Shown: positions 28,243 to 41,430 of the stretch, in pieces
Layout: every line of letters starts with the position of its first letter
How positions within the stretch are numbered: the stretch's first letter is position 1
Assembly: GCF_964204645.1 (NCBI RefSeq)
Contig: NC_134032.1
Span: 7,435,175-7,499,174 of the forward strand
Direction: 5' to 3'
Length of the DNA: 64,000 nt
Origin: Tubulanus polymorphus
Taxonomy: Eukaryota; Nemertea; Palaeonemertea; Tubulaniformes; Tubulanidae
Notes under the pieces: generated by a model
What the model was told of the DNA's origin: nothing
The model's database searches: none
The model's input: the letters and a program-made list of their open reading frames with translations, nothing else
Made by a program: the position numbers and the translations under genes

Positions 28243-29442
28243 CTAATCTCCATCGTACACTATGTGAATAGCCGTGTCGGTTTGTCTGGGGACGGGCTCG
28301 TCGAAATCCTCGGGTAGAATTTCGGGTGCGACGATCTCGAACCCGCCTTCCTCGATACCCAACAACCATTGTATAATCCGTTCCTCCCTCTCATCGTCAG
28401 AGTCGATGCAAACATCATAATCGTCTGCCTCGCACTCTACGTCATCATCATCGACCCCGTGACCGTTTTTATCGACCGGTTGTTTCGGTACCGGTATTTC
28501 GTTGTTGTTCAATTCTCGCTTCAAAATGGCGGCGTTACTTCCGGATCGCACTATCGGTCGGCGGTTGGTCCGCGATGCCGGTCCTGCCGGCTTTTTCTGC
28601 TGCTGTAGACTCGTTGAAATGCTATTTTGGCTGGGTTTCTTACGCAACACGCTTACGCTCGTATCCTGGCGTTCGAGTCGCGCTACCCGCCCGGCTTGCG
28701 ATCCGGCATTCACTGCCACCGTAGAAGTGTTATTAGTAACTCGACTGCCAGTGATGGAACCATGCCTAGCGGTTGAATCGACGGCACCGACTCGACTAGC
28801 CCCGGTGCCGTTGGCACGCTTTATCTCACTGTTATTACGGGTGAACTTAGTCCGGGCTTTGCGGCCGATTTTGCTTAATTCGCTGTTTGAAACGCTACGT
28901 TTATTCGACATGAACGATATTTCGGTATCTGCGTCTTTCGCACCGCAACACTGGCGCCCCCTAGTATTCCTACCCGTCATATCATCCGTAGACACAAGAT
29001 TCCCTTCCGATAGAGTCTTTCCGTTCTTGTTCAGACTAGACTTCAGACCGCTACCACTAGCATCAGCCTTATTATTACTATCAGTTGTATTCGCATTATT
29101 ATTGTTTTGCTCAAATAAAGTTTCCAGTTTCGGGTTAGATATCGAAGTCCAGGCAGTTTGCTCCGTCGGACATACGGACCGGGAACGCGGCATACTGTTC
29201 TGCCCGGAACGCGATGTATGGTTACTCGTCGAAGTTGACGTGGAACCGGCGATACTTTTATTAGTCAAAACCTTACTTTTAGTAGTCCTGGGATTAGCGT
29301 CGATCGGTTGCTGGTCCAGACTTATCAAGCCTGGTCTTTCGATGGTTTTCGTCGGCACGCCATTGTAGTAAATTCGTACCGATCCTTTCGCGGTGGTCGC
29401 GACGGCGGTTGGCTGTTTAGTCGTCATATCCCGCGAACCCAT
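28243..29442 (-). CDS. Uncharacterised 399-aa disordered Ser/Asn/Arg-rich protein
   Basis: A single long ORF, much richer in GC than its surroundings, starts MGSRDMTTKQPTAV. Most of it is low-complexity and probably disordered: Ser/Thr/Asn stretches, an Asn run near 112-116, many RS/KR basic patches (for example NRRPIVRSGSNAAILKR near 302-318), then a strongly acidic Asp/Glu region (about 338-363). The C-terminus is more ordered: EERIIQWLLGIEEGG and ending TAIHIVYDGD. No domain was recognised. Length, codon bias and the structured C-terminus argue for a real host gene, perhaps the last or only coding exon. Function is unknown. Long antisense ORFs over it are shadows. Confidence 0.7.
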   Translation of the reverse strand: MGSRDMTTKQPTAVATTAKGSVRIYYNGVPTKTIERPGLISLDQQPIDANPRTTKSKVLTNKSIAGSTSTSTSNHTSRSGQNSMPRSRSVCPTEQTAWTSISNPKLETLFEQNNNNANTTDSNNKADASGSGLKSSLNKNGKTLSEGNLVSTDDMTGRNTRGRQCCGAKDADTEISFMSNKRSVSNSELSKIGRKARTKFTRNNSEIKRANGTGASRVGAVDSTARHGSITGSRVTNNTSTVAVNAGSQAGRVARLERQDTSVSVLRKKPSQNSISTSLQQQKKPAGPASRTNRRPIVRSGSNAAILKRELNNNEIPVPKQPVDKNGHGVDDDDVECEADDYDVCIDSDDEREERIIQWLLGIEEGGFEIVAPEILPEDFDEPVPRQTDTAIHIVYDGD

Positions 29443-30939
29443 TTCTCAAAACCAGAAAGAACCGAATATTCTGAATATACAACTTTCAGGCTACTACAAA
29501 AAATCCATCAGATGTTAGTTTCGAAGTAATCCCGTTTTTCGATCACGCCTGCTAGTGGCCATCTTTAATCTTGTATTGCACCGTCACCGATGAAGCACGT
29601 TCCGGCATTTCTAAACCCGATCCCGTACTGTACAGAAAGCACTCCAGGTAACTGCAGATAATCCTGATTTCGAAAAAACTATTGTTACTACGGCTTCTTT
29701 CAACCCGGATGACTGATACGAGTAGGTCTGAAAATCGGCAATGATTGATTCTTCGATCGCGTGTTCTCAATCTCCGAGTTCGAATTGTTTACCCGTAAAA
29801 AAAAAAACTCAACCAGACGAGACCGAATAATTCTCTTTCTATGAGTTCGCCGGTAGTTCAATCCGTCTGTGTAGAGGGCGCTGCGCCGGTTTCGACCGCT
29901 GAATTCCGTTAATCCAATACACCGCTAATACAAATCCTTTATTATTCTTAATCCGCTAACCCAGACGTTAAATTTACACTGGAAACACTGACCAGCCGTT
30001 GAACCGGCCACTGCGCTGTGTTTGGCTGGTGAGGCCTGAAAAATAAAACGGCATTTCATTCATTATTTCATGTGCATGAAATATATAAAACATTTTAAAT
30101 TCATGGCATGCGGTCAAGTGCAAAACGCGCAGATATATTCTTTTGGCTTCGGTGAAGACATTTTTGTAGAATTGCTAATTTTATGAAGATATGACGTCAA
30201 TCTCGGACAGTGGGCAGATTACTCAATCTAGAAAAGAAAACACTTCTTTGATACATCTAGGTTCAGTTCTAGCATTTGACTTTGCACCCAGTTTCACTCT
30301 GGATCCAGTTCCGCAGTTGCGTCGGCTAAATTTAACTGCTTTTGGGTGATCCAATTCAATTCCTTGTTGTTGCAATTTGACACGAATCATTTGACGATGA
30401 ACTGATTTTGAATAATGCAAACTAACTACGGAACTGGGAACTGAACGTATATAAACAAGTAATTAGCATTGATAGACGGCGCTATTCTAAATCACACAAA
30501 CATCGGTTCAAAAAGATCGCGAATCGAAAACGAATGACAATATCAGAAATTTGACATGTAAACACTGCCATGGACTCTTCGTTTTAGAGTCGATGACAAA
30601 ACACACTTACAAGTAGACGCAGTACGGGTATCAATCAATCATACATTACGTATATCGGACGATTCAAACATATTCAAGCCATTGTGTGAACACTTTATAA
30701 AGCGGTCGCGAATTCAAGCGCCAACTATTGTGGGAAAACCGATTAGTTTTGACATCTGAATATGTATTAATGTATTTATGCTAATGTTGTGTATTTTACC
30801 TGCACCTGTTATTGCTAGAACCCACCGGCGCCCGGTGTTCGAGGCCCCAGAAAAAAATTACATATTTGATATATTCTTTTGCATATGGCGTATTTACATA
30901 TTTGATTTGATTCTATGCTTTCCTCGCTTGCACAAGGTT

Positions 30940-31195
30940 TGAATGCCTCCCGCCGAAGCTCACGCCAACACAAACCCTGGCCGCACAACCTTCAACGGTT
31001 TTACATTGCCCAAGATTTCTTGGGCGTATAGGTTGCCGCCAAGCGGCCAGCAGTCTATGTATCTAGCCAATCATATGCACAGCGAATCTGCCGGTTAAAA
31101 ACGTCGCATCTGATTGGTTTGATACATAGACAGGTGGCTGCTTACAGGGCTTTGTTAGCGCGAGCTACGATGGAAGGAATCAAACCCTGGCAAGC
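30940..31195. repeat. Second copy of the ACATTGCCCAAGAT / AGCGGCCAGCAGTCTATG repeat
   Basis: It shares TTTTACATTGCCCAAGAT, TCTTGGGCGTATAGGTTG and AAGCGGCCAGCAGTCTATG with 24660-24900, in the same order. Facing parts such as GTCTATGTATC and GATACATAGAC make it an inverted-repeat element. Confidence 0.55.
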
Positions 31196-33744
31196 GAGGA
31201 TCCACTAGGTGGCCGTAGCGATGTAGCTGATCCCCCAATGAAAGAGTATGTCCAACATGGCGATGAATAACATCTTATTTTTGATTTTGCCTTGCTGAAT
31301 GAACTTCGCGAAAACATTCCAATTCAAACGCTTTAGAAACTTTCTCCTCCCAAATCTCCGGTTACAAATTAAGTAAATTTCATTAAAGACGGTTTTATAT
31401 ATACATTTTCGTATATAGATCCCTGCTGTAGTATATTGTGTCATGCATATAGTGTAAATATACCTGTTATGTTTTGGAGATGAATTACATTTTCTTTTTG
31501 ATTTTGCCCTGCTGAATGAACTTAACGAGTAGAAACTATTTTCTGGTGGAACCTCACATTTCCAGTTACAAATGTAACATTGTGAACAACAGTATCTGTA
31601 TGCATAATGTTGTAAATAACCTTGTTATGTTTTTAGAAGTCCGTTGTTTGTCTCCGTTGTAAACAAACTCACTTTTCCCTTCACATACCAAAGTGGTAAG
31701 AGAGCAGCGAAAATTATCTAATTTTTTCTAAACCCCATCGAGGCCCTATTCCAGAGATTATCTGATTTTTTCTCCTGCCTGACTTAAGGACTCATCAACA
31801 GTTTAGGTTTCATGCCCGACACTAGAAGGCCCCCAGTTCACTGCCAGTCAACTATAACTCGGCCGGGGTCACCAGTACACCTACTTTTGTTCCTATGCAT
31901 ATTGTATTTTTGTCGAATAAAAGAAATCCTATATCACCTGTCTACGAACCCTGACTCGCGTGAGCAGTATAAAAACCGCTGAAATCTCAAAATCAATTCA
32001 AGAATATTCGACGACAGCGATGAAAAGTTCAACGCATTTTCTCTAAATCATAAATACATTCAAACAAAGCGATCATTTTTTATTTGTGAGTCAATAACAA
32101 CACGGGCCTGCATAGCATTCTTGGCGTTTGAAGTCGCCAGGATCCAATTCCCCACTTGTGATTTAGGGTTGACTAAATTCAAGATCGAGTTTCACAGATG
32201 TGAGTTAGAGTTAAATCAGTTTATTTTGGATGAGTTAATTATAAGTCAAATCGTAACTTAAAACAGCTGTATTCGTCAATTTTTGAATTGAGTTTTTGGA
32301 CAAATCCAACTACCCAACATCTAAACAAACTTTTCAACTTAAAACACATTAACAAAAAAACACTAATTAATTTGTATCAATTCATTAAAATTTGTACCCG
32401 CATCTATTCTGTTCCCTTTCTATATCTTATATTCTAAACCTAACGACTTCGTGTCTATGCTGCAACAAAATGAACCTTCTATACTATAATCCTACTGTAC
32501 CGCATTTAACTCTGTACTTGAATGTACTTGTAATTGTTCAATGCAATTTTTCTGTCAACAACAAAATAAAATGAACGAATGAATCATCTATAGGCACTAT
32601 TTCAGGCAGGAGCATATCTAGGGGGATCCTCTCAAATCTAATCTTTAAATCTGTGCGTATAGTTGCTCATTCGTGACGTAGTTCTTCGCCCAATAAAGAT
32701 TTCTCGGGTGAAATCGTCCGCTTGATCCTGGGAAAATTCGATCGAAATATTGAAGATTGCCTACATCGATGATTTATCGCGTGACCCATCGAAATGAAAG
32801 TGCCTGTTTGAAAAATGAAATATTCAAATAACACGTTCGGTGCGGTATATTCATTATGAAAACCTCTTCGAATCGAAATGAAAACAGGTTTGACCCGACA
32901 CGTTAATCTTTTATCGGTTAGAACTATCGAACTCATATCATATCGGGTTTGACTACGTAACGTTTACATCAGATAAACCTATTTCTTTTCGAATATATCT
33001 ATTTAGCTATCGTATCATTTCGTACATAAAGAAGAAAGATACCCACAGGTTTACAAGAAAAAAAACAACCAAAAATATTACATTACAAATAAATTATTAA
33101 AAAAAAAACAAACCGGATAACATAATCGTTTTACAAACAATACAAGAACACAAAAAATTCGCTATTACAATTACATTGATGGAAAGCTGATCTTTCCCTC
33201 AAATTGTAGACAAAATGAAGTTAGTAGTTCCGGGAGAGTTGCTAAAATCGGGAGATGACTTTTATAGGCTATTTTTCGAAACGTTGAATAAACTACTTGT
33301 TCAAGACTAACATTGTGTCTTTTAGTTTTCGACTTAATGAATAATCTTTTTTTAAATCTTTCAAATTTGTATAGTGTGCTTTAATGTCTAAATCGTATTG
33401 TCTATTCTCCGCGTCTGAGTGTACCGGCTATTCTAATAAACATTGGCGTGTCTATGGTCTCTATTTATTTCTAGTTGCGCTTCGATGAGCCTATTCGTCA
33501 ACAAACAAATACACGAAGAAAAGCCGATGAAAGAAAATAGATACTAAAAGAAAGGTTAAAACCAGTTAAGATTATTGAGAAATATCGCCTAACCAGTACA
33601 GTCAGACTTGTGACGAATTTTCAAATATAGAATATTCGTAATAATTAATTTTGCGTTCATTTCGAAACCTTACAATTCTAGCTTAAACTGTTCAAAGACT
33701 TTAGATTTAATGAAAAGTTAGTTAACTCATTTGAAATGAAATAA

Positions 33745-34300
33745 TTTCCACTCGGAGTTAACGCTTAACGCACAACCGTGAAACTGGATCCAGGGTTCAT
33801 AGTTAGCTCTAATTTACGACTGTACCGGGGTAATACCGGATGGACTATGAGTCCATGTTCAGAGTTAACTCTAACAGTGGGACTGCATGAGTGTAGTAGT
33901 GAACTGATATAAATCTCAGAATAGTTAAGAAATAAAAACCCACAGTAGATTTGTAGAAAAAGTTTATTTCCTAACAGTTTCGAATTTAATTCTAAACCGC
34001 ATCCTCAGAGGAACACAGTAGGACTGCATCCTGAGCTCAGAGTAACAATCAAAACCGTAGAACTGGATCCTGAGTTCAGTGTCAACTCAAGCTATCTCAA
34101 AACAGTCGGACTTCAGATTTAACTCACAAGCGAAACTGGATCCTGGTAAACTATGATTCACTACTGTAGAACTGGAGCCTGGGCTCAGAACTCTGATTCA
34201 CAATTATGGACCCTGTTTCAGAGTTGCAAGGACTCATTCTAACTCAAAGTTAATTCAATGGATATTAACTGAATTTAACTCGGAGTTAACTCAAGCCCAT
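33745..34300. repeat. Cluster of GTAGAACTGGATCCTG / CTCGGAGTTAACTC repeats
   Basis: Many degenerate copies of ACTGTAGAACTGGATCCTGG and of TCAGAGTTAACTC alternate over about 550 bp. Same family as 9365-9560 and 38860-38970. Confidence 0.65.
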
Positions 34301-34829
34301 CATGTCTGTGAATCAAAGTCTATAGAATCAAGTGACAGCAAAAAGGAATTAAACAAATATAAACCATTTAGGAAATAGGACGAAATTTGATCCAAGCCCG
34401 AAAAATTTACCTACAAATTCATACGTTACCTCAAGTAATTTTCCGACAGCGACGAGTCGTGGTTATAGTTAAAGATTACGCGACCGTTACTTCGCTGTGA
34501 TTTTCTCTCGTCGATTTTGTTTTGTTTTCAAGCGAGAGACGAAATGGAAACACACGCGTCGAGCCCAGATGACCCCGTGCTGGCGTTACATTCAAACACG
34601 AAATGTACATTAATTATCATATTCGTACTTTTGATACAATACTCGAGTATTAAATTGATTGTCGCGAGGTCCTTTAGGGTCATCGCGATCGCTGTTTAAA
34701 GATTGTGATTTCAATTGTGACGCGATAGTCAAATATCAAGTTAGAATATATATTTCGATATAGGCCTAAAAGCCTAAAAGCGGAATTTCAGTCGAGTCAT
34801 TTGAAAAAAACAGGCTTCAGGTTATAGAA

Positions 34830-35125
34830 TAAAATGATCTTAAGTTGTTAGATTGGCTATAGAATCAAAATGAGTTTAGACTGGTCTTAAATTGTGAGAT
34901 TCGTTCTATAACCAATATGAGCTTTGAGTTTTAAGTTGTTAGATTGGCTATAGAATAAAAATGGTGCTTAGGCTGGTCTTAAGTTATTAGATTGGTTATT
35001 GAATCAAAATGAGCTTAGAATGGCCTTTAGTTGTTAGATAGGCTATGCATGGAACCAGCTGCACTTAAGACTGGTCTTAAGTTGTTGCTATAGAACTAAA
35101 ATGAGTTTAGTCCGGTCCTGAATCT
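34830..35125. repeat. Tandem 46-bp-class repeat cluster C
   Basis: About six units alternating CTTAAGTTGTTAGATTGGCT with ATAGAATCAAAATGAG(C/T)TTAG. Confidence 0.75.
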
Positions 35126-35304
35126 AAGCCATGACTGGGAGGGTCACATCCAAACCCTCGATTTGTTGTATGTTCACATTATTACATTAATATGATATAA
35201 GGAAACTATAAATGAATGCAGGAACCTGCGCATTGCCAGTTCTATTCGATTCTATTTACTTGTCGTAAAATCGATGTATGATGAAACGGACATTGTATTA
35301 TAGA

Positions 35305-35333
35305 AACTCTATTGTATCCGACACAATAGAGTT
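35305..35333. repeat. Perfect 11-bp stem hairpin
   Basis: AACTCTATTGT, a 7-base loop, then ACAATAGAGTT. No gene adjoins it, so a role is not evident; it may be the core of a small foldback element. Confidence 0.8.
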
Positions 35334-35559
35334 ATTTCATTAGAGCGATGATAGATGATATTGTCTCCACACTGTGACCCCAGGAGCGGTGGGGAGAGAG
35401 TGAGAGTTCTTCTGGAGTTCATTGCAACTACCTGTATATTGGCTTAGCTTACGTGGAGCAATCGATGACTATAAAGATATACCATGGCGAGACTGGGCTA
35501 TCTGCTCTCTGGTTGAGAAGGCACAGTTGTCAAGTCGTGATCGACATAAGCCCTTAATG

Positions 35560-35890
35560 GTCCGAAATCTTAAGACTGGTTTCAAGTTGTTTAGAATATG
35601 TCACGATTGGGCTAAGGATTTGGTTGCTAGATTTGGACGTATAATAAAAATAGTCTTAATTTGTAAGATTGATTATAGAACAAAAATGAGCTTAGACTGG
35701 TCTTAAGTTGTTGGATTTATTATTGAATCACAATGAGAGTTTAAACTGGTCTTAATTCGTTAGAGTGACTAGAGAGTCAAAATGAGCTTAGGCTGTTCTC
35801 ACATTAGAACCAAGGAGGGCTTATAGACTCTTCTTGATTCGTCTAAGAACTTAGATGAGCTTCGACTGATCATAAATTAAAACCAAGCTA
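35560..35890. repeat. Tandem 46-bp-class repeat cluster D
   Basis: Units of AATGAGCTTAGACTGGTCTT and AAGTTGTTGGATTTATTATTG, more degenerate than clusters A-C. Confidence 0.65.
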
Positions 35891-37976
35891 TGACAATGTG
35901 CGTAAAAATCTCTAGACCCTCACAGCACTTTATAACAAAACCTCGCTAAAGCCCTCTCTCTCTCTCGACTTCGATCATATTACTCAATACAAAAGACGAA
36001 GTATGTATCAATTATTCGTGTAGATTCTTTGTTGCTCTAAGAGCCGTCTTATAAAGCCCTCCCGGACAGTCAGTGGCACGCATTTGAACGCTTAGCGGGG
36101 CTAATTTTCACAGACTTGCTCGTTGTTTTCTCCTTATTATGTCATACATAATTCATTTTTTATGACTACGAAAGTAATTACCCCCAGGCGCTTAATGGTG
36201 GGAATTTTTGTTGTCAATTGTGAGTTTTATATAAGATTTAAATAACCTCTGCCGAAGAGCTCGAACGAGTACGTGATCTAAACCAACATCGGGCTTATAT
36301 CCCTTCCTCGGGTATTTCTTCACCCAAAAAATCGAACCCTTTTCCTAACTCAAACCCCTGAAGGATTATGTGTACGTCGATAGAGAACAAAAGTTGGGTA
36401 AATAACAAATCTATATTGAAAATAACAATCCCTAAATACAGGTATTTCTCCACGGATTTAATTCATTAACCTAACTAAGATATAAGGCCTACTATATACA
36501 CTAGCAACGAAAGGTCATAATTTCTGATAAAATCAGTCAATCTACATACGTAGTAGGCCTTTTACTAATTTACCCGATGAAGCTATACTCTATCCACACC
36601 TGACGATGGCCTCTAAGAGTCCGAAATATATGTTCCTAGCCTGAAATATCGTGTTTGTTGCAAAATCTGAATGTCATCAAATAACGTAAGATCAATATTA
36701 TTGCGATATATTTGTCTGATAAACTGTCGAATCGGAAATGATAAAATTCTTTCGTAGAGACTTCAGACTTCGTTCGGTCGCCTGACGTTTACCTGCCATT
36801 AAATATTTTCAGGTCTCGGTTTAGTCCTAAACCTCTGTTCATAAATGTTTGAAAGAATGCATTCCTTTTGCTGCGGAGACGATTGCGTAAAATCAAACAA
36901 CTCATAGGACCTGGTTAGAATGTGACTCATACGTATTATTGTACGACACTATACATGTATATATACATTCAAACAATCATGTTAACCATATTATCAAATA
37001 TCAACCAAGGACCGAAAGGATTCTGAATTGCAGAACTGAGTCCTGTGTTTGGAACTGGATCGAAACTGAGTTCCGTGAGTCCTGTATACTGTGGAACTAT
37101 GAGTCCAGAACTGTGGAACTGCCTGGGTCTTGAATTCAGAATTCAAAAAGCGAAAGCGAAAGTTATGGATCGGAAAATACATAAGAAAATCAGAAAACGA
37201 TTTTACTTTTGTCCGAGTTAGTCAAAGATCCGAGTTGGCCATGTCCGAGTAAGGCGAGGTCTGCACTCTCAAACTCTTACTCGGCATTTAGCCCAGACAA
37301 TATAGCTCTCCAATATCTCAAACTCTGTAACTTTGTACCCTGATTCGGGGTAGAATTATAGAAGATTCAACTTTTCAACTACGTACTTCCAAGGCACTGT
37401 GTACACCTTTCGACTGACAGCTAGATTTAATGCTTAGGCCTCCGTTCGAAACCCACCACTTACACCTGCCAGGAATGAAACGGGGTTTGATTATGAAATC
37501 GAAAATCGAAGTACAGATATTAGTTGGATGATTGGCCGAATTAACGGAATTATTGTAGCCTTTTTCACAAATTTGGCCCCCACTGGGCTAGAATTTCATC
37601 AGTCACGTTCAATCCAACTTGCGTGCACAGTGAATTTAATATAGTTAAGGCCTATACTGCATGCAATTTATACCAAGCCCAGGGTCCAGATTTATACACT
37701 GGTATCAACTTTAGTCCGGGGTTAAACTCAATTCAATTCACTTTTCAATCGACTTTACCCATGGATTTACACATGAGTTAATAGCAGTGGTGGGTTTGAA
37801 AGGTAAGCCTACACCAAAACAAATCAATTTCATGAACAAAATCGACAACCATCTCTATTTTAAGATTCAATGAGTTCATACCAGCCTGTTAATCGCGGCC
37901 CTATAGGCATAAAAAGATATGCTATAGAAATTACTTTGACTTACTTACTCTGAATAGCCGCCTATCCATCACAGCA

Positions 37977-38036
37977 AAATACTTCAAGTACTTGAATAAT
38001 TGAATAAAAATACTTCAAGTACTTGAATAATTGAAT
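37977..38036. repeat. Duplicated ATACTTCAAGTACTTGAATAATTG unit
   Basis: Two nearly identical 29-30 bp copies in direct orientation; each contains the palindrome TTCAAGTACTTGAA. Confidence 0.85.
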
Positions 38037-38859
38037 CTGTATGATATTTTGCGATCGCAGTTACGGTTTTGACGTTTTGATATCCCTAGCGTGTGTCGTT
38101 TGTATACAACATTAATACGTACCGGTAAACGGGTTCTGACGTAATAATTACAGCGTCGCTGGCGGGGGTTGTTTGTTTATTCCACAACAACAACAGTCCA
38201 AACACATAACTGACTCACGACCGTGAAACTTGATCGTGAATGTCCGATCAAACACTGACAGAGACAAGAACGCCAGAACGCGTCTAACGCGCCAGATAAC
38301 GGTCGTTAGACTAGACCGTCGTGAACCCCTGATAAACTGGTATATATATTAACGTAGACAAGAACTAGGTTTGTTGACAAGTTTACACTTCTAAAGGCAC
38401 TTGTAGCGCTGTATGCAGGTACGTAGACTAGCGCGCGACAGTTCACGGCGGGAGGCCATTTGAAACCACACCGCTCGCGTCAGAATGAAGTCAGCGCAGG
38501 CGTCACCGGGATTTTTCAAGAAGGCGGTCAACTACTTTTAAAATTTCACTACTTAGAACAAGCCTTGGACTAATATAGCCGTTGATAATATCCCTGATTC
38601 CAATTTGCAATTTGTGACTTGAGCTCCATATTGTGCTCAGGATGCGTCCTTTAGTGGGTTTTTTTGGATGGGGACCAACAGATCTGTTGACCAACACACT
38701 GTCCCTTCCCAAAAATGTGAGTCACTGCAGGAGCGGGATCTAGAGGTTTTTTTCAGATGAAATTCCTCTACTTAAGGTTTTTTTTCTTCAAATTTGTCAT
38801 TCGTAAGATGTTTTCCCTGAGGAGGCATTGGCTGTTGTATAGGGCCTACCGGTTACTGT

Positions 38860-38975
38860 ATCCAATTCCACAGTTCTGAGTTGAGATTTAACTCTGAGTA
38901 ACCGCATTGAAGCGAAAATGATCTAACATGAACTCGAGTTAATAGCTCTAACAAACAACTGTGGAACTGGGTCCT
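38860..38975. repeat. Copy of the TTCCACAGTTCTGAGTT...AACTGTGGAACTGGGTCC repeat
   Basis: It starts CCAATTCCACAGTTCTGAG and ends with the inverted partner CAACTGTGGAACTGGGTCC, so this copy looks like a compact element with about 15-bp inverted ends. Confidence 0.6.
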
Positions 38976-39256
38976 CTGTAATGCGCCACGAGACTTATTT
39001 GTCCCAGCCGCTGGGAACAAGGTTTAGGCTAAACCGAGACTCAAGCTAGTGTGAGGTGCATCTTTAAAAATGCTAAAGCCTTGTGTCAATGTAAAATGCT
39101 GTGGCCAATGCCTGCCTATAGGCAATCTGGGCGGACAGCTGGTAGTTTAGCTTACAATTATAACATAAAATGAATTAGTTCAGTGTACGAATTGGTACCG
39201 ACCATACCCACTGGAATAACCAATTCGTTAGGTTTTCTTACGTACCGGTACTAGAT

Positions 39257-40017
39257 CAGGGGCGGATCCAGGGGAATGGGTAGACAGTATTGGAAGGAAA
39301 TTTAAGGGCACCTTTCTGGTCTTAGGGCACACCCAGTATCCAGGTCAATGCGAGCGCCGAAGGCGCGAAGTCCTCAGAGGGAGGTCTGGGAAACGAATTC
39401 GAGACAATATTTCAACAGATGCGGATAAAAAATGAAGCTGGCGAACCCATGAAAGAATGGTTGTCGCCAACTTCGCCTAGTGCCCCTATAATCTTTAAAA
39501 GTGCCCCTTAACATTTATACAGAATACGGCTAAGTGCCCCTTCATTGTTAACAATCGGCAAAAATTGCCTCGTCTTCACATTTATCCTTATGTCGTGTGC
39601 CATCTTCCAAACCAAAAGTGACCCTAAAATTTTAAAAATTAGGCAAAAAAGTGCCCTTTTCTTCAACATTTTCCGCGTATAGTGCCCTCTTCTAAAGTAC
39701 GAGTGCCCCTTTAGCCCTCCCTGAAAAGGCAAGGACAAGGTGCCCTCATCTAAAGCATGAGTGCCCCTTGCAAAAGGAAAGTGCCCTTTTTAATTTATCA
39801 TGATTAAAGGCTTTACAAATATGATTATCTCTCCTCACTTTCTCGGCAGCCGTATATACCGATTAATTTTATAATTATGCCCGGATTACGGACACGGAAT
39901 TAGCGGAACTTGCTGAAATAATGCCGTCAAAAATATTGCCGGTGAAATTTCGAAGGGCACTTAAAAATTCTAGACCGTATTGGGCAATACGGCTAATACG
40001 GTCTGGATCCACCCCTG
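39257..40017. mobile_element. Non-autonomous DNA transposon (CAGGGGCGGATCCAGG ends)
   Basis: The left end CAGGGGCGGATCCAGG is matched inverted by CTGGATCCACCCCTG at the right. TAGAT lies directly on both sides (39252-39256 and 40018-40022), a candidate 5-bp target duplication. The inside is noncoding, with repeated AGTGCCCCT/AAGTGCCC motifs. The ends look hAT-like, but hAT elements normally make 8-bp duplications, so the superfamily is left open. Related ends occur near 150-205. Confidence 0.7.
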
Positions 40018-41430
40018 TAGATCAAAGAGTTCCATAATTATAAACCTAGGAATCAAAAAATTTGAAAGGAAGGACGGAAATCGGGAACAGGAGGGGCCCT
40101 ATGACAACTAGGGCGTCCCTCACACTTCCACCGGCGGCATTTCTGGGAAAGAATTTTATGTCTAAATAGCCATCGTGTAATAATCTGTCGAAATTTGCGG
40201 GATCTTGAAATGTTTGGTTAGACCCTTCAGTCGGAAGCCGGTCGTTTTTCTGCTGGGGCTCTAAGCCTGCTGATTCGAGCGCACAATAAAGGCGAAACTA
40301 TCACGTCATATTAAAATCGATTCTAAGTAAAATCGTATACCGGTATCATCCTGGCAAGTCCTGGCAAATCAAATTTGATTTGGTCTAATTTCTTTATTTA
40401 AACACAGTATCAAATTAATCGATTTATCAAATCATCAACTCACCTTCACAGGTGATCTGATACGATTTGAAGATGGTGGACTCACACATATATTTCGAAA
40501 AAGCTGGTCTAAACCTGAAAAGAGAAACCGATTTATTGACAGAAATCAATGAGACTTGTGATGACCGGTGTTAATTGTGGGATAATTGTATTTTTCGAAA
40601 TGAGGGTGATACACTAAATCTTAAGTAGTCACGTTATAGTCATTTCAAAGTACCGTAGTAATAATCTGATTAATTGTAGGCCCCCCAGATTTACAGAATT
40701 AACATAGTTTTCAATGCCAAAATAATTTTTAACTGATTTCAAACCAAATTCCACATGATTCTATAGTTAGTGTAGAAGATCCAAACGTCAAAGGGCTGTA
40801 AAACGAGTTCAGAAGCGATATGAGAGGGCACAGACAAACTTTAAAACTTCACGTGAAACATTTGAAAGTCCAAAAACAAAGGCCAAGCGGATGCTAGTTT
40901 TGCACAAGAATGTGGTACAAAAACACTTGACTTTTGCATATTGTTTGGAGAACTCGATCCGTACTAAATACCGCGCTATCAAAACTCAACGGGAAAGGTA
41001 ACTTTTGCGGAAAGCATACTGTACTTCATACATCAAGAAATACCGTCTCGTTTCCCATGCTGAGAAGCGCTAACAAGTTTCTCATCATCTTCTACAACCG
41101 GGTGAATTTGAAAGAAAAGGACATCAACATTCAGACATTCAACATTCAGTGATCAACAATCAGACGAGATCGTAAACGCCATTCAGGAATCTTTCTTGAG
41201 GGATGACAATAGCCGCATGTGTCCTGGGAAACGCGATACAGTAACCCACTAAAAAGACAAGAAACAAAAGTGACTGCTGAACGAGTCGATGCTTGATCTG
41301 CACTGCAAATTTCTGTTTGAAAATCCGACATTTAGAATGTCATATCCATTCTTTTGCAAAAACGAACCATTTTAGGTGGTACACCCAAAGGCTTCAGATC
41401 TCAATACATGTAACTGTCGAAATAGCTTAT
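40018..41430. other. Noncoding stretch before the LINE fragment
   Basis: No gene is supported. Nothing repetitive beyond short AT-rich tracts was noticed. Confidence 0.5.

Larger units (their letters stand above)
29443..39256. other. Mostly noncoding stretch
   Basis: No gene is supported. A GC-richer 5' flank of the 399-aa ORF reaches to about 29900. Dispersed repeats listed separately account for much of 30940-31195, 33720-34300, 34830-35890 and 37020-38970. Around 32390-32585 an AACAAAATAAAATGAACGAA tail looks like another LINE 3' end. Confidence 0.5.

Noticed and set aside
28369-29368. 288-aa and other plus-strand ORFs opposite the 399-aa gene
   Set aside because: They are antisense shadows: hydrophobic low-complexity translations of the reverse strand, while the minus strand has the coherent N-to-C protein composition.
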